DNA of 43,045 bases, taken from contig CADDZH010000038.1 of the NCBI GenBank assembly GCA_902812455.1, forward strand, positions 1-43,045, read 5' to 3'. Numbering within the stretch: the stretch's first letter is position 1; each line of letters begins with the position of its first letter. The notes under the pieces were generated by a model. It searched no databases, had not been told where the DNA came from, and saw only the letters and a list, made by a program, of their open reading frames with translations. This document shows, piece after piece, positions 1 through 8,741 of the stretch. The position numbers and the translations under genes are program-made. The stretch is from Chloroflexota bacterium (lineage in GTDB: Bacteria; Chloroflexota; Ktedonobacteria; Ktedonobacterales; Ktedonobacteraceae).

Positions 1-2053
1 GCTGTCCACCCTGGATCAGGTAAGTGATCGTGACGCTGGCTGTCTGGCTGCTGCTGGGATTTTCCAGCGTGAGGAATTCCTGGAAGCCGCCGCCCACGCT
101 GCCCTCGGCAAAGTACCACTGCGTTTTAGCAGGAGTTGGCGTGCGCTGCCCGTTGAGCGAGACCAGATCTGCTGCCAGATTGGCTGCATTATAGCTGCCC
201 AGCCCGGTTGCCAGGTCGTAATTGGCAGTGGCAGGATAGAGGCCACCTCCGTCACCATTGTAATCATTGTTGCCGCTGGTGATATCGTGGAAATCATTGC
301 TGTATTTTGTGGAATTACTGGCAATCTGGTAGAGCAGGGGATTCACAAAGCCCATGTTGAAGCCCCCACTTTTCACCGACTCCTCGTTTGTCATCGCCAT
401 CATCGCCGCCCACCTCGGCGCCGCCGCCGACGTGCCCCCAACGGGGAACCAGGGCGAACTACTGCTGCAGCCGGCAGCGGCGACTGTGCAGTAGATCAGG
501 TAGCCCTCGTAGGGATCGGCATTGAGCGAGACATCGGGCACCTCGCGGCATGTCTGGCCCTGAGGCGCATTGCAGGTTGTACCAGTGCTGTACTGGTTTT
601 GCACGCCAGGCCCTGCCTGCCAGGTAGGCATCGTCCAGTACTGGCTGATGCCGCCGCCGGATGCTCCCCCCTGGTAATTCCCATTGGCAGGATTGTTCCA
701 CGTCACTTCACTGCCGTAAGAGCCGCCCTGGTTAGCTGTAGTAAGAGTGGTACCCCCAACGCCAGTTACATATGGCTGCGCGGCAGGATCCCCCGCATTG
801 AGCATTGGGTTGTTAGAACTGGCTATGCACCCCGAACTGCCAGTATCGCCGGAAGCTGCAAAGATGCTCTGGCCCTGGGCTGCGGCAATAGCAAAGAGGC
901 TATTCTCATATGATGCCTCAGCAGAACCCAGATCATTTTCGCACTCCCCCCAGCTAGTGCTGACTACCGCAGGGTCATCCTGGATAATCTGCGCCCATTC
1001 ATCATTGTAGCCCTGGAAGCCACTATCGCTATTGGGAGCTTCATATATTCTGAGCTGGCCAAGCTGGGGAGCCGCGCTCAATACCAGCTCGGCATCCAGC
1101 TCGACCTCAATAGGCCCATCATCAGGATACGTTGGAGGTGGAGGGCCACCATCAACGAGGATGGTATAAATTGGCGTGTGGCTGTGACCATAGCAGCTTT
1201 CATAGGCCGTGAGGTCGCTCATCTGGAAGCTATCCAGCTCAAAGAGTGCGACGGTCTGGCCCTCGCCATGATAGCCAGCATTGTAGAGCCCATTCAGGTT
1301 ATACGCGGCTGCTATCTGGCTGGGAATGTAGTAGCCAGTTCCATACCCAGGGCAAAAGACAGTGTTCGGGGTGATGCTGGACCCGTTAATGGCCGGGCGA
1401 TGTGGAGCAATAGGAATGGGCGGGTGATGCCAGTGCACAGCATTGCTCAGCCCGCTGATAACCTGGACTGCAGGGGCGAGGGCTGCTGGCAGTAGAGGAT
1501 CGCTGGCGTTGGCATAGAACGATTGGCCATTGGGAGCTTTGTAATTATTGATCTGGACGTGAAAGACTTGCTCTGCCAGGCCAACTGTGCCTGTGAAATC
1601 AATCAGCAGGCGATGCTTGTAGGTATGGGTAACCGTAAAGCCTGAGTTTTGCAGGTAGTTCACAAATGCATCCTGCGTGGCCTGCGCCGGAGAAAAGACG
1701 CTAATGACCTGCGCAGGCGTCAGGTAGCGATGATAGTTGGCCGATTTGGGATTGGTGATATCTTTGACATACCCTTCGAGCGCGCTGGCATTGCGCGGGC
1801 GCAGGCCAATAGATAAAGCGAGTGCCTGGTTTGGGTCGGCAGGCCCGATCAATGTGCTGCGTTTCACCAGTTGTGGCACGGTTCCACGTACCGGTACCGG
1901 TGCGCTTGCCGGCGCCGCATGCACAAAATCGCTCAAATAGAGCGCCAGGCTTCCGCCAATGAGCACAAGAGCGATCAATGGCAGGATCAATACTGGATGG
2001 ATCATATACCGCTTGCGAGAATTGTTCCGAAAAGGCAATAATGGTAATGACAT
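1..2053 (-). CDS. Secreted sedolisin-family (S53) serine peptidase, C-terminus off the left edge
   Basis: Open reading frame running from an ATG at 2053 to the left edge with no stop; about 684 residues are visible. The start is supported by AGAAGG nine bases upstream. Residues ~17-45 are a hydrophobic signal/anchor ending near HAAPAS. A pro-kumamolisin-type propeptide follows (residues ~50-200). The S53 catalytic domain then shows Glu316 and Asp320 (EVELD), Asp403 (SGDTGSSG, oxyanion Asp) and Ser542 (GGTSAAAP). A calcium-site-like DFHDITSGNNDYN and DLATGLGS close the domain. The last visible part (WYFAEGS...EFLTLENPSS) matches the beta-type FAEG repeat found C-terminal in many Chloroflexota/actinobacterial exoproteins. 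Known for the family: an acid-acting secreted endopeptidase made as a zymogen. Inferred: extracellular protein degradation. The number of C-terminal repeats cannot be seen. Confidence 0.93.
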   Translation of the reverse strand, partial: MSLPLLPFRNNSRKRYMIHPVLILPLIALVLIGGSLALYLSDFVHAAPASAPVPVRGTVPQLVKRSTLIGPADPNQALALSIGLRPRNASALEGYVKDITNPKSANYHRYLTPAQVISVFSPAQATQDAFVNYLQNSGFTVTHTYKHRLLIDFTGTVGLAEQVFHVQINNYKAPNGQSFYANASDPLLPAALAPAVQVISGLSNAVHWHHPPIPIAPHRPAINGSSITPNTVFCPGYGTGYYIPSQIAAAYNLNGLYNAGYHGEGQTVALFELDSFQMSDLTAYESCYGHSHTPIYTILVDGGPPPPTYPDDGPIEVELDAELVLSAAPQLGQLRIYEAPNSDSGFQGYNDEWAQIIQDDPAVVSTSWGECENDLGSAEASYENSLFAIAAAQGQSIFAASGDTGSSGCIASSNNPMLNAGDPAAQPYVTGVGGTTLTTANQGGSYGSEVTWNNPANGNYQGGASGGGISQYWTMPTWQAGPGVQNQYSTGTTCNAPQGQTCREVPDVSLNADPYEGYLIYCTVAAAGCSSSSPWFPVGGTSAAAPRWAAMMAMTNEESVKSGGFNMGFVNPLLYQIASNSTKYSNDFHDITSGNNDYNGDGGGLYPATANYDLATGLGSYNAANLAADLVSLNGQRTPTPAKTQWYFAEGSVGGGFQEFLTLENPSSSQTASVTITYLIQGGQ

Positions 2054-2094
2054 GAATGACTACCTTCTTTCTTTAATAAATCAATATAGGTTGT

Positions 2095-2207
2095 TTTCAA
2101 TCCCTCAAGCGGGCTGTTGGCTGCTTCAGAGCATCTTAGTATCATTCCATATCCACTATACACACCCTCACATAACAGAGCTTTAGTTTCAATCCCTCAA
2201 GCGGGCT
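2095..2207 (+). repeat. Pair of CRISPR-repeat-like 21-mers in the 2054-2411 intergenic gap
   Basis: A perfect 21-base match occurs at 2095-2115 and 2187-2207 (TTTCAATCCCTCAAGCGGGC plus T). Each copy is followed, after three variable bases, by GGCTG. The TTTCAATCCC start is typical of type I/III CRISPR repeats, and a related inverted copy lies at 20403-20424. The 92-base period is too long for an ordinary repeat-spacer unit and there are only two copies, so this is a relict or solitary element rather than a working array. The rest of the 358-base gap between the peptidase and mgtC holds no gene I can support. Confidence 0.5.
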
Positions 2208-2411
2208 ACCGGCTGTCCCAATGCTGTAAGTCAATGCATCTAAGTGGCATCCTCCCCAGGCCTCTGTGGCTGGGGTTTCCCATCCTCACGAGTGAGCGTT
2301 CCTGCTTCAACGAAATAAATGATCTGTGCGTATATTTAAACGTAGAGATTTACTGAAACGAGAAATAAAGCGAATTGCTAAGACAATAGTACTAATCACA
2401 AGGGGAATGGA

Positions 2412-3668
2412 ATGGATACGACCCTACTCCTGGCGGCGAAAATAGCAGCATCGGCCGGTGTTGGCCTGCTTATTGGCCTCGAGCGGGAATGGTCGCATAA
2501 AGAAGCAGGCGTGCGCAGCTTTGCCATTGCCGCGTTGCTCGGCACGCTGGCCTGGCTGGTCTCGCCACTGCTGGCTTACGTGCAGGTAGGCGTGATCGTG
2601 GTCGTGATCATCATCATCAATGTCTTCTCCTGGCATAAAGAGGAGCCTCTACAAATCACCACCTCCCTGGCGCTGGCAGCAACAAACGTGCTGGGCATAC
2701 TGGTAGGATTGGGCATGTTCCTCGTTGCCTTTGCCTGCGCCATCCTGATCACTGCCCTGCTAGCCTGGAAGACAGAGATTGTTGAGTTCACCAGCAAGCT
2801 TACAGTAAAAGAGATACGTGGCACGCTGCTGATGGCCTTCATCACCGCTATCGTATATCCATTGCTCCCCGATACCTACATTGATCCCTGGCATATTATC
2901 AATCCCCGCTCCATCTGGCTCACGGTGATTATCGTATCCGCGCTCAATTTCGTAAATTACATCCTGCTGCGACAATTCGGCATGAAGGGGATGCGCTACA
3001 GCGCTATTCTGGGCGGATTGGTCAATAGCGCGGCAACCTCTATTCTTCTGGGGCAGGAAATGAAGAGCAGCCCGGATTTTGCCCCGGATGTTCCCGCCAG
3101 TTTCATGCTAGCCGATCTGGCTATGATCTTCCGCAACGGGGTGCTTGTGGCTATTTTTTCCTGGGTAGCAGGGCTGGAGGCGACGATTGCCGTAGCGATT
3201 GTGCTAGGCCCGATGCTGCTGGCTGCTATTATTATCGCACTGGTAAATCTACTGCGCCCTCAAGCGAAACCGGTGCAGCCTACACAAAAAATACCGCTCA
3301 CTTCACCCCTGGCGCTCCGTTCAGTGCTGGGATTCGGCCTGTTATTCTTCTCGCTCACCGTGATCAGCGGGCTGGCCCAGCGCTTCCTGGGCGCGCTGGG
3401 TTTCCTGGTTGTCGTCGTAGTGGGCGCGCTAGCCAGCGCCGCCGCCTCAGCCGTCCTGATTGGTACGCATGCGCAGATGCACCTTATTGCAGCAGGAACG
3501 GCTGCCATCGCCATCTACCTGGCCTCAGTTGCTGGCCTCATCGAAAATGTGGTCATTCTCTACACCGTCACCCGTGACCGCTCTCTCAGCATCCGCCTGG
3601 CGCTCTTCTCGCTCCTGATTGTCCTCGCCGGCGCCCTGGCCGTAGCCGCCCTGCTCTTTTTTGGATAG
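2412..3668 (+). CDS. MgtC/SapB N-domain plus DUF4010 integral membrane protein
   Basis: 418 residues with an ATG start preceded by AAGGGGAATGG. The N-terminal ~130 residues show the MgtC/SapB signature (GLLIGLEREW...GVRSFAIAALLG) and about four membrane helices. The remaining ~280 residues are a DUF4010-type block of about eight further helices. This two-part arrangement is a known family of unknown transport function. Known for MgtC: an inner-membrane protein linked to magnesium limitation and ATPase control; that role should not be carried over to this larger protein. It lies 79 bases upstream of cydD on the same strand, so co-transcription with the cyd genes is possible but unproven. Confidence 0.88.
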   Translation: MDTTLLLAAKIAASAGVGLLIGLEREWSHKEAGVRSFAIAALLGTLAWLVSPLLAYVQVGVIVVVIIIINVFSWHKEEPLQITTSLALAATNVLGILVGLGMFLVAFACAILITALLAWKTEIVEFTSKLTVKEIRGTLLMAFITAIVYPLLPDTYIDPWHIINPRSIWLTVIIVSALNFVNYILLRQFGMKGMRYSAILGGLVNSAATSILLGQEMKSSPDFAPDVPASFMLADLAMIFRNGVLVAIFSWVAGLEATIAVAIVLGPMLLAAIIIALVNLLRPQAKPVQPTQKIPLTSPLALRSVLGFGLLFFSLTVISGLAQRFLGALGFLVVVVVGALASAAASAVLIGTHAQMHLIAAGTAAIAIYLASVAGLIENVVILYTVTRDRSLSIRLALFSLLIVLAGALAVAALLFFG

Positions 3669-3747
3669 AAGCAAGATCAAAGTTTGCGCGTCTCTTGCAC
3701 AAAACGATAGTATATGTCTTAGAATATTTCTCGGCAAATGGAAACTG

Positions 3748-5496
3748 ATGAATAAGAAGCTATTGTTCCAGGTTAAGCACGCGCGCAGTACGCTGGCGCT
3801 TTCGGTCGCCCTTGGAGTGCTGAGGGCGATCACGATCATTGCTCAAATGGGCTTGCTGAGCGAGATCGTGAGCCAGGTATTCTTGGCCCACAAAAACCTT
3901 GCCCAGGTTGAGCCGCTGCTCTTCCTCTTGCTAGGAACAATAGTGGCGCGCGCAGGCCTCACCTGGGGACGCGAGGTAACCGCTCAACAGGGAGCTATCC
4001 GTATCAAGGCTGAGCTGCGCGAGCGCCTGTTCGCCCACCTGTTGCAGCTTGGGCCATCTTTTAGCAAGGGCGAGCGCACCGGCGAACTGGTCGTGACGGT
4101 TAACGAGGGCATTGAGCGCCTGGATGCCTATGTAAGTCGTTACCTGCCTCAAATAGCGCTCAGCGTCCTGATCCCGCTGCTTATTGTCGCCGCTATCCTG
4201 CCGCTCGACTGGCTGAGCGCCATCTTGCTCTTGATTACCGGCCCGGTAATCCCGCTCTTGATGTTCCTGGTAGGCAGCCATGCAGAGAAGCGCATCCAGG
4301 CCCAATGGACGGCCCTCTCGCGTATGAGCGCGCACTTCCTGGATGTCGTGCAGGGCTTATCCACGCTCAAGCTTTTTGGTCGCAGCCAGGCAGAACAGGA
4401 GCGCATTGCGCGCATCAGCAACCAGTTCAGAGACAAGACCCTGAATGTGCTGCGCTCTGCCTTCTTATCTGGAGCAGTTCTGGAGTTCATGACTGCGATG
4501 GCCATCGGCGTTATCGCCACAACGCTGGGAGTGCGCCTGTTGAATAATGGTATCTCCTTCCAGAGCGCATTTTTCATCTTGCTGCTAACACCGGAATTTT
4601 ACCGGCCTTTGCAGGAGCTGGGAGTGCATCACCACGCAGGGATGGAGGGCAATGCAGCAGCAAAGCGCATATTTGCGCTCCTGCAAACGCCCCTACCGGT
4701 ACATCCTGTTAAAGCGCCGTTAGCTTCCATTCATCCAGTACATCCTGCTCAAGAGCTGACCATCGAGTTTACTAACGTGAGTTATACCTATCCCGGCAAG
4801 GAACATCCTGCCCTCGATGGGGTCAGCCTCGTCCTGCCTGCTCGCACTTCTACTGCTCTCGTAGGGCAAAGCGGGGCAGGCAAGAGTACACTCGTGAACC
4901 TGCTCTTGCGCTTCATAGATAGCAACGAAGGAACAATTGCCGTCAACGGTATCCCGCTCACAGAACTGCCCCTTGAGCTATGGCGGGAACATATTGCCCT
5001 GGTTCCCCAGCGGCCCTACCTCTTCTACGGCACCGTGCGCGAGAACATACGGCTGGCCCGCCCTGCCGCGAGCAATAACGAGATAGTTGAGGCGGCGCAG
5101 TTGGCGGGAGCGATGGAATTCATCGATCAGCTTCCGCGTGGGTTCGAGACCCCTATTGGAGAGCAAGGGGTGAGACTGAGCGCGGGGCAGGCCCAGCGAC
5201 TGGCCATTGCTCGCGCCTTCCTTAAAGATGCTCCGCTCCTGATCCTCGACGAACCAACATCGAGCCTCGATCCAGAAAGCGAACGCCTGATCAGGCACGC
5301 ATTAGAGCGATTGGTGCGTGATCGCACAGTGCTGGTAATCGCCCACCGCTATAACACCATCGCTCACGCGGGACAGGTTGCCGTCCTGGAACATGGGCGC
5401 ATCGTCGAAGCTGGCGAGCCAGGTGAGTTGCTGCGTGGCGATGGCCCTTACGCGCGCCTCATGGCTCCAAAAAGGGAGTGGGAGAAAATATCATGA
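3748..5496 (+). CDS. cydD: Thiol reductant ABC exporter subunit CydD
   Basis: 582 residues from the ATG at 3748. An in-frame ATG at 3661 would overlap the preceding gene and add 29 residues without a ribosome site; the chosen start gives the family-like MNKKLLFQVKHAR beginning. An N-terminal six-helix ABC transporter domain carries the CydD-type LLTPEFYRPLQELG stretch. The ATPase domain has Walker A GQSGAGKST near residue 373, signature LSAGQAQRLAIARA and Walker B LLILDEPTSSLD. Known: with CydC it exports cysteine/glutathione-type thiols and is needed to assemble cytochrome bd. The gene overlaps cydC by an ATGA junction and precedes cydAB, which fits that role. Confidence 0.93.
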   Translation: MNKKLLFQVKHARSTLALSVALGVLRAITIIAQMGLLSEIVSQVFLAHKNLAQVEPLLFLLLGTIVARAGLTWGREVTAQQGAIRIKAELRERLFAHLLQLGPSFSKGERTGELVVTVNEGIERLDAYVSRYLPQIALSVLIPLLIVAAILPLDWLSAILLLITGPVIPLLMFLVGSHAEKRIQAQWTALSRMSAHFLDVVQGLSTLKLFGRSQAEQERIARISNQFRDKTLNVLRSAFLSGAVLEFMTAMAIGVIATTLGVRLLNNGISFQSAFFILLLTPEFYRPLQELGVHHHAGMEGNAAAKRIFALLQTPLPVHPVKAPLASIHPVHPAQELTIEFTNVSYTYPGKEHPALDGVSLVLPARTSTALVGQSGAGKSTLVNLLLRFIDSNEGTIAVNGIPLTELPLELWREHIALVPQRPYLFYGTVRENIRLARPAASNNEIVEAAQLAGAMEFIDQLPRGFETPIGEQGVRLSAGQAQRLAIARAFLKDAPLLILDEPTSSLDPESERLIRHALERLVRDRTVLVIAHRYNTIAHAGQVAVLEHGRIVEAGEPGELLRGDGPYARLMAPKREWEKIS

Positions 5497-7238
5497 AGAT
5501 TTGCCTGCGCATACTCTCGTTCCTCGCGCCTTTCTGGTGGCTGGTCGCGCTGGCCATCCTGCTGGGCAGCGTGATGATCGCAAGCAACATGGCCTTGCTT
5601 GGCATGGCTGCATACCTGGTCGCGGCTGCAGCGCTCGGCCCGTTGTTGATCATGTTGACCATCCCGATCTACCTTGTACAGGTTATGAGCGTTTCGCGGG
5701 CAGTCTCGCGCTACGCTGAGCGGTTAGTTTCGCACAATGCCACATTCCGCCTGCTGGCCAGGTTGCGCACATGGGTATACAGCCGGCTTGAACCACTGGC
5801 GCCGGCTCACCTGCTCGCCTATCGCAGCGGGGATATGCTGGCTCGCCTGGCAGCGGATATCGAGGAATTGCAGAACTTCTACCTGCGGGTCGTCTCGCCG
5901 ATCATGGTCGCCATTATGATCTGCTTACTGGCATTTGCTCTCTTTTCTATCTTCAGCCCAGTACTGGCCTGGGTAGTTGTGACTTTCCTGCTCGCGGCTG
6001 GCTTTTTCATTCCCTTGCTGGTATGGTGTCTTGCACATGGCCTGGGAAAGCAGCAGCTCCTGGCACGGGCCGAGCTCAATGCGCAGGTTGTCGATGGCAT
6101 CCAGGGCGTGCAGGACCTGCTGGCCTATGGGCGAGCAAGCGATCAACTGCGCAAGGTGGCTGCCTGCGACCGTGAGCTGGGGCGGGTGCAGCGACGCATG
6201 GCCCATATTTCAGGATTGCAGGCCGGGCTGAACGATCTCCTGATGAATATGGCCATGCTGGTCATCCTGATCCTGGCAATACCACTGGTCTCCACGCAAT
6301 ATATCACCGGTATCTACCTGGGCGTTCTCGCCCTGCTGGTTCTCGCCAGCTTTGAGGCTGTGCAGCCGCTGGCCCAGGCATTTCAATATCTAGGGCACTC
6401 GCTCTCGGCGGGAGAAAGGGTGTTTGCCGTGACCAGTGTCTCGCCCCCGGTCATAGAGAGCACCTCGCCATTGCCCATTCCGGCTGAATTGCCCGGATAC
6501 AGCCTGCAGTTCGAGCACGTCCATTTCGCCTACCAGGCTGGAGAGCATGAAGCGCTTCACGATATCAACTTTCATGTAAGACCTGGCAGCCGTGTTGCCA
6601 TTGTTGGGCCTAGCGGCTCCGGCAAGAGTACACTGGCCCGCCTGGCCCTGCGCTTCTGGGATCCTACACAGGGCATCATCCGCCTCAACGGGCAAGATAT
6701 TCGCCAGTTCGCCTTGCACGACCTGCGCAACCTGATGGCTGTTGTCACCCAGGATACCTACATCTTCAATGACACGTTGCGCAGCAATCTCCTGCTGGCC
6801 CGCCCAAAAGCCAGCGAGAGCGAAATTGAGCAGGTTCTAGAGCAGGCGCAGCTCAGCGAGTTTGTGCGCCAGCTTCCCAACGGCCTTAAAACATGGGTTG
6901 GCGAACAGGGACTGCAACTCTCCGGTGGGGAGCGCCAGCGCCTCGCTATTGCGCGCGCATTGCTGAAAAACGCGCCAATCCTGATCCTGGACGAGGCGAC
7001 TGCGAACCTGGATCCCCTTACAGAACGTGCTCTCATAGAGGCACTGGGCGAATTGATGCGGGGGCGCACCACCCTGCTGATCACCCATCGCCTTATTGGC
7101 ATGGAACGGATGGATGAGATTATCGTGCTCGATCGCGGGCAGATCAAAGAACGGGGCCTGCATGATCAGCTTCTAGCCTCTGGCAGGCTCTACCGGCAAC
7201 TATTTGATGTACAAGAAGGTATATTGGCCTTCACATAA
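5493..7238 (+). CDS. cydC: Thiol reductant ABC exporter subunit CydC
   Basis: 581 residues. The ATG at 5493 sits in the cydD stop (ATGA, translational coupling) with GGGAG eight bases upstream. An in-frame ATG at 5478 is less likely. The membrane domain has the CydC hallmark VSRYAERLVSHNATFRLLA and RSGDMLARLAADIEE. The ATPase domain has Walker A GPSGSGKST near residue 372, signature LSGGERQRLAIARA, Walker B LILDEATANLD and the H-loop ITHRL. It is the partner of CydD in a heterodimeric thiol exporter. The next gene, cydA, begins 19 bases after the stop. Confidence 0.94.
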   Translation: MKICLRILSFLAPFWWLVALAILLGSVMIASNMALLGMAAYLVAAAALGPLLIMLTIPIYLVQVMSVSRAVSRYAERLVSHNATFRLLARLRTWVYSRLEPLAPAHLLAYRSGDMLARLAADIEELQNFYLRVVSPIMVAIMICLLAFALFSIFSPVLAWVVVTFLLAAGFFIPLLVWCLAHGLGKQQLLARAELNAQVVDGIQGVQDLLAYGRASDQLRKVAACDRELGRVQRRMAHISGLQAGLNDLLMNMAMLVILILAIPLVSTQYITGIYLGVLALLVLASFEAVQPLAQAFQYLGHSLSAGERVFAVTSVSPPVIESTSPLPIPAELPGYSLQFEHVHFAYQAGEHEALHDINFHVRPGSRVAIVGPSGSGKSTLARLALRFWDPTQGIIRLNGQDIRQFALHDLRNLMAVVTQDTYIFNDTLRSNLLLARPKASESEIEQVLEQAQLSEFVRQLPNGLKTWVGEQGLQLSGGERQRLAIARALLKNAPILILDEATANLDPLTERALIEALGELMRGRTTLLITHRLIGMERMDEIIVLDRGQIKERGLHDQLLASGRLYRQLFDVQEGILAFT

Positions 7239-7257
7239 AGGGAGCAGGAGAAAGAGT

Positions 7258-8625
7258 ATGGATGCTTCGACAATTTTATCGCGCATACAGTTTGCCTTTA
7301 CCATCGCCTATCACTATCTGTATCCACAGCTCACAATGGGATTGGCGCTCCTCCTCGTGATTCTCAAAGTATTGTACTTAGTACGCAAGGATGAGCGCTA
7401 TAATACTGCTGTCCACTACTGGGGCAGAATCTTTGCGATTACATTTATCATGGGTGTTGTGACGGGCATCCCCATGGAGTTCGAGTTTGGCACCAACTGG
7501 GCGCGTTTCTCCGCATATGCAGGTAGTGTCATTGCGCAGACGCTGGCAATGGAAGGCGCCTTTGCTTTTTTCCTGGAGTCGGCCTTCCTGGGCATCTTCT
7601 TATTCGGCGAACAGGTCTTTGGGCAAAAGATCCACCTGCTCTCGGCGATCCTGGTCTGGATCGGCACATGGGCCTCGGGAGGCTTTATCATAGCCACCAA
7701 TGCTTTCATGCAACATCCTGTTGGCTATACGATAGCCGATAATCGTCTCCACATATCCAACTACTGGGCAGTGATCTTCAATTCCTGGATCGGCCCACAA
7801 TACCTGCACACCATGAGCGGAGCGGTTATTACAGGCTCCTTCTTTATGGCCGGATTGGGCGCCTACTACCTGCTGGCACGGCGGCCCGATGACTTTGGGC
7901 GGATATTTGTGACCATAGGAGTGATCGTAGGTCTTATTGCCAGCATCATCCAGCTCGAGCCGAGCGGAGACCTGGAAGGGCTGCAGGTCACACAGCACCA
8001 GCCAACCAAACTCGCCGCAATGGAGGGCCTCTTCCATACAGAGCGTGGAGCGGGCATCGTTATCCTTGGACAGCCGGATACGACGCATGGAACACTCGAT
8101 AACCCTGTCATCATACCCAACGTTCTCAGCTTCCTGACATACCGCAGGTGGACGGCTGTGGTCAGGGGCCTCGACTCCTTCCCAGCTAACCAGCGGCCCG
8201 ACCAGGTCGATCTGCTCTACTACAGCTACCACATCATGGTGGGACTCGGCACCTTCTTTATCGCCATCATGGGGCTGGCGTTTCTCTTGCTCTGGCGAGG
8301 ACGACTGTTCCAGACCCGCTGGATGCTCTGGATTCTCATGCTGGCGACGCCGTTTCCGTTCATCGCCAACACTGCCGGCTGGTTCACAACTGAACTCGGT
8401 CGCCAGCCCTGGATTGTCTTTGGATTGCTACAAACTGTTCATGGCTCGACGGCCACTCTTTCATCGGGAAACGTGCTTTTCACGCTGATCGGTTTCGCCG
8501 GCATGTACCTGCTCCTGGGATTGCTCTATGTCATCCTGATAACATTTGAAGGGCTGCGTGGCCCCCAGGCAGAGAAAGAAGAGGCTCCCCAGGAAGCTGA
8601 GGGCCTCGCCGACCAGACGGCCTAA
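7258..8625 (+). CDS. cydA: Cytochrome bd ubiquinol oxidase subunit I (CydA)
   Basis: 455 residues. The start at 7258 has GGAGCAGGAGAAAG upstream; a longer frame from 7204 overlaps cydC and is rejected. His19 falls at the same position as the E. coli heme b595 ligand. His184 (YLHTMSG) corresponds to the b558 ligand. The GRQPW quinol-site motif lies at residues 381-385. The length is that of the short-Q-loop class. Known: with CydB it forms the membrane quinol oxidase that reduces oxygen to water with high affinity. Inferred: respiration at low oxygen or under stress that inhibits heme-copper oxidases. The C-terminus is acidic (EKEEAPQEAE). Confidence 0.96.
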   Translation: MDASTILSRIQFAFTIAYHYLYPQLTMGLALLLVILKVLYLVRKDERYNTAVHYWGRIFAITFIMGVVTGIPMEFEFGTNWARFSAYAGSVIAQTLAMEGAFAFFLESAFLGIFLFGEQVFGQKIHLLSAILVWIGTWASGGFIIATNAFMQHPVGYTIADNRLHISNYWAVIFNSWIGPQYLHTMSGAVITGSFFMAGLGAYYLLARRPDDFGRIFVTIGVIVGLIASIIQLEPSGDLEGLQVTQHQPTKLAAMEGLFHTERGAGIVILGQPDTTHGTLDNPVIIPNVLSFLTYRRWTAVVRGLDSFPANQRPDQVDLLYYSYHIMVGLGTFFIAIMGLAFLLLWRGRLFQTRWMLWILMLATPFPFIANTAGWFTTELGRQPWIVFGLLQTVHGSTATLSSGNVLFTLIGFAGMYLLLGLLYVILITFEGLRGPQAEKEEAPQEAEGLADQTA

Positions 8626-8680
8626 GGGGTGCAGGGGGCGGCGCCCCTTGCCGGGGTTTGGGGGTGTTCCCCAACTTTTC
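8626..8680 (+). repeat. Dispersed double-hairpin repeat, family A, copy 1 (inside the cyd operon)
   Basis: Directly after the cydA stop: a first stem built on GCAGGGGGC...GCCCCTTGC, then TTGGGG-tgtt-CCCCAA followed by a T-rich run (ACTTTTCTT). Related copies lie at 18565-18626 and 21368-21425. The second stem plus T-run resembles an intrinsic terminator, so it may lower cydB expression relative to cydA. Confidence 0.7.
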
Positions 8681-8741
8681 TTATTTCCTAAAAGGTTAGG
8701 GAGCTATGCACTAGGGCGCAATAACTAAAGGAGAAAAAAAG

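Noticed and set aside
287..913. 208-residue plus-strand frame
   Set aside because: Antisense to the S53 peptidase; low-complexity His/Arg-rich translation and no ribosome site.
2095..2207. Functional CRISPR array
   Set aside because: Only two copies, a 92-base period and no cas gene in the window.
3661..3747. Longer start for cydD
   Set aside because: Would overlap the preceding gene, has no ribosome site, and adds a tail unlike CydD.
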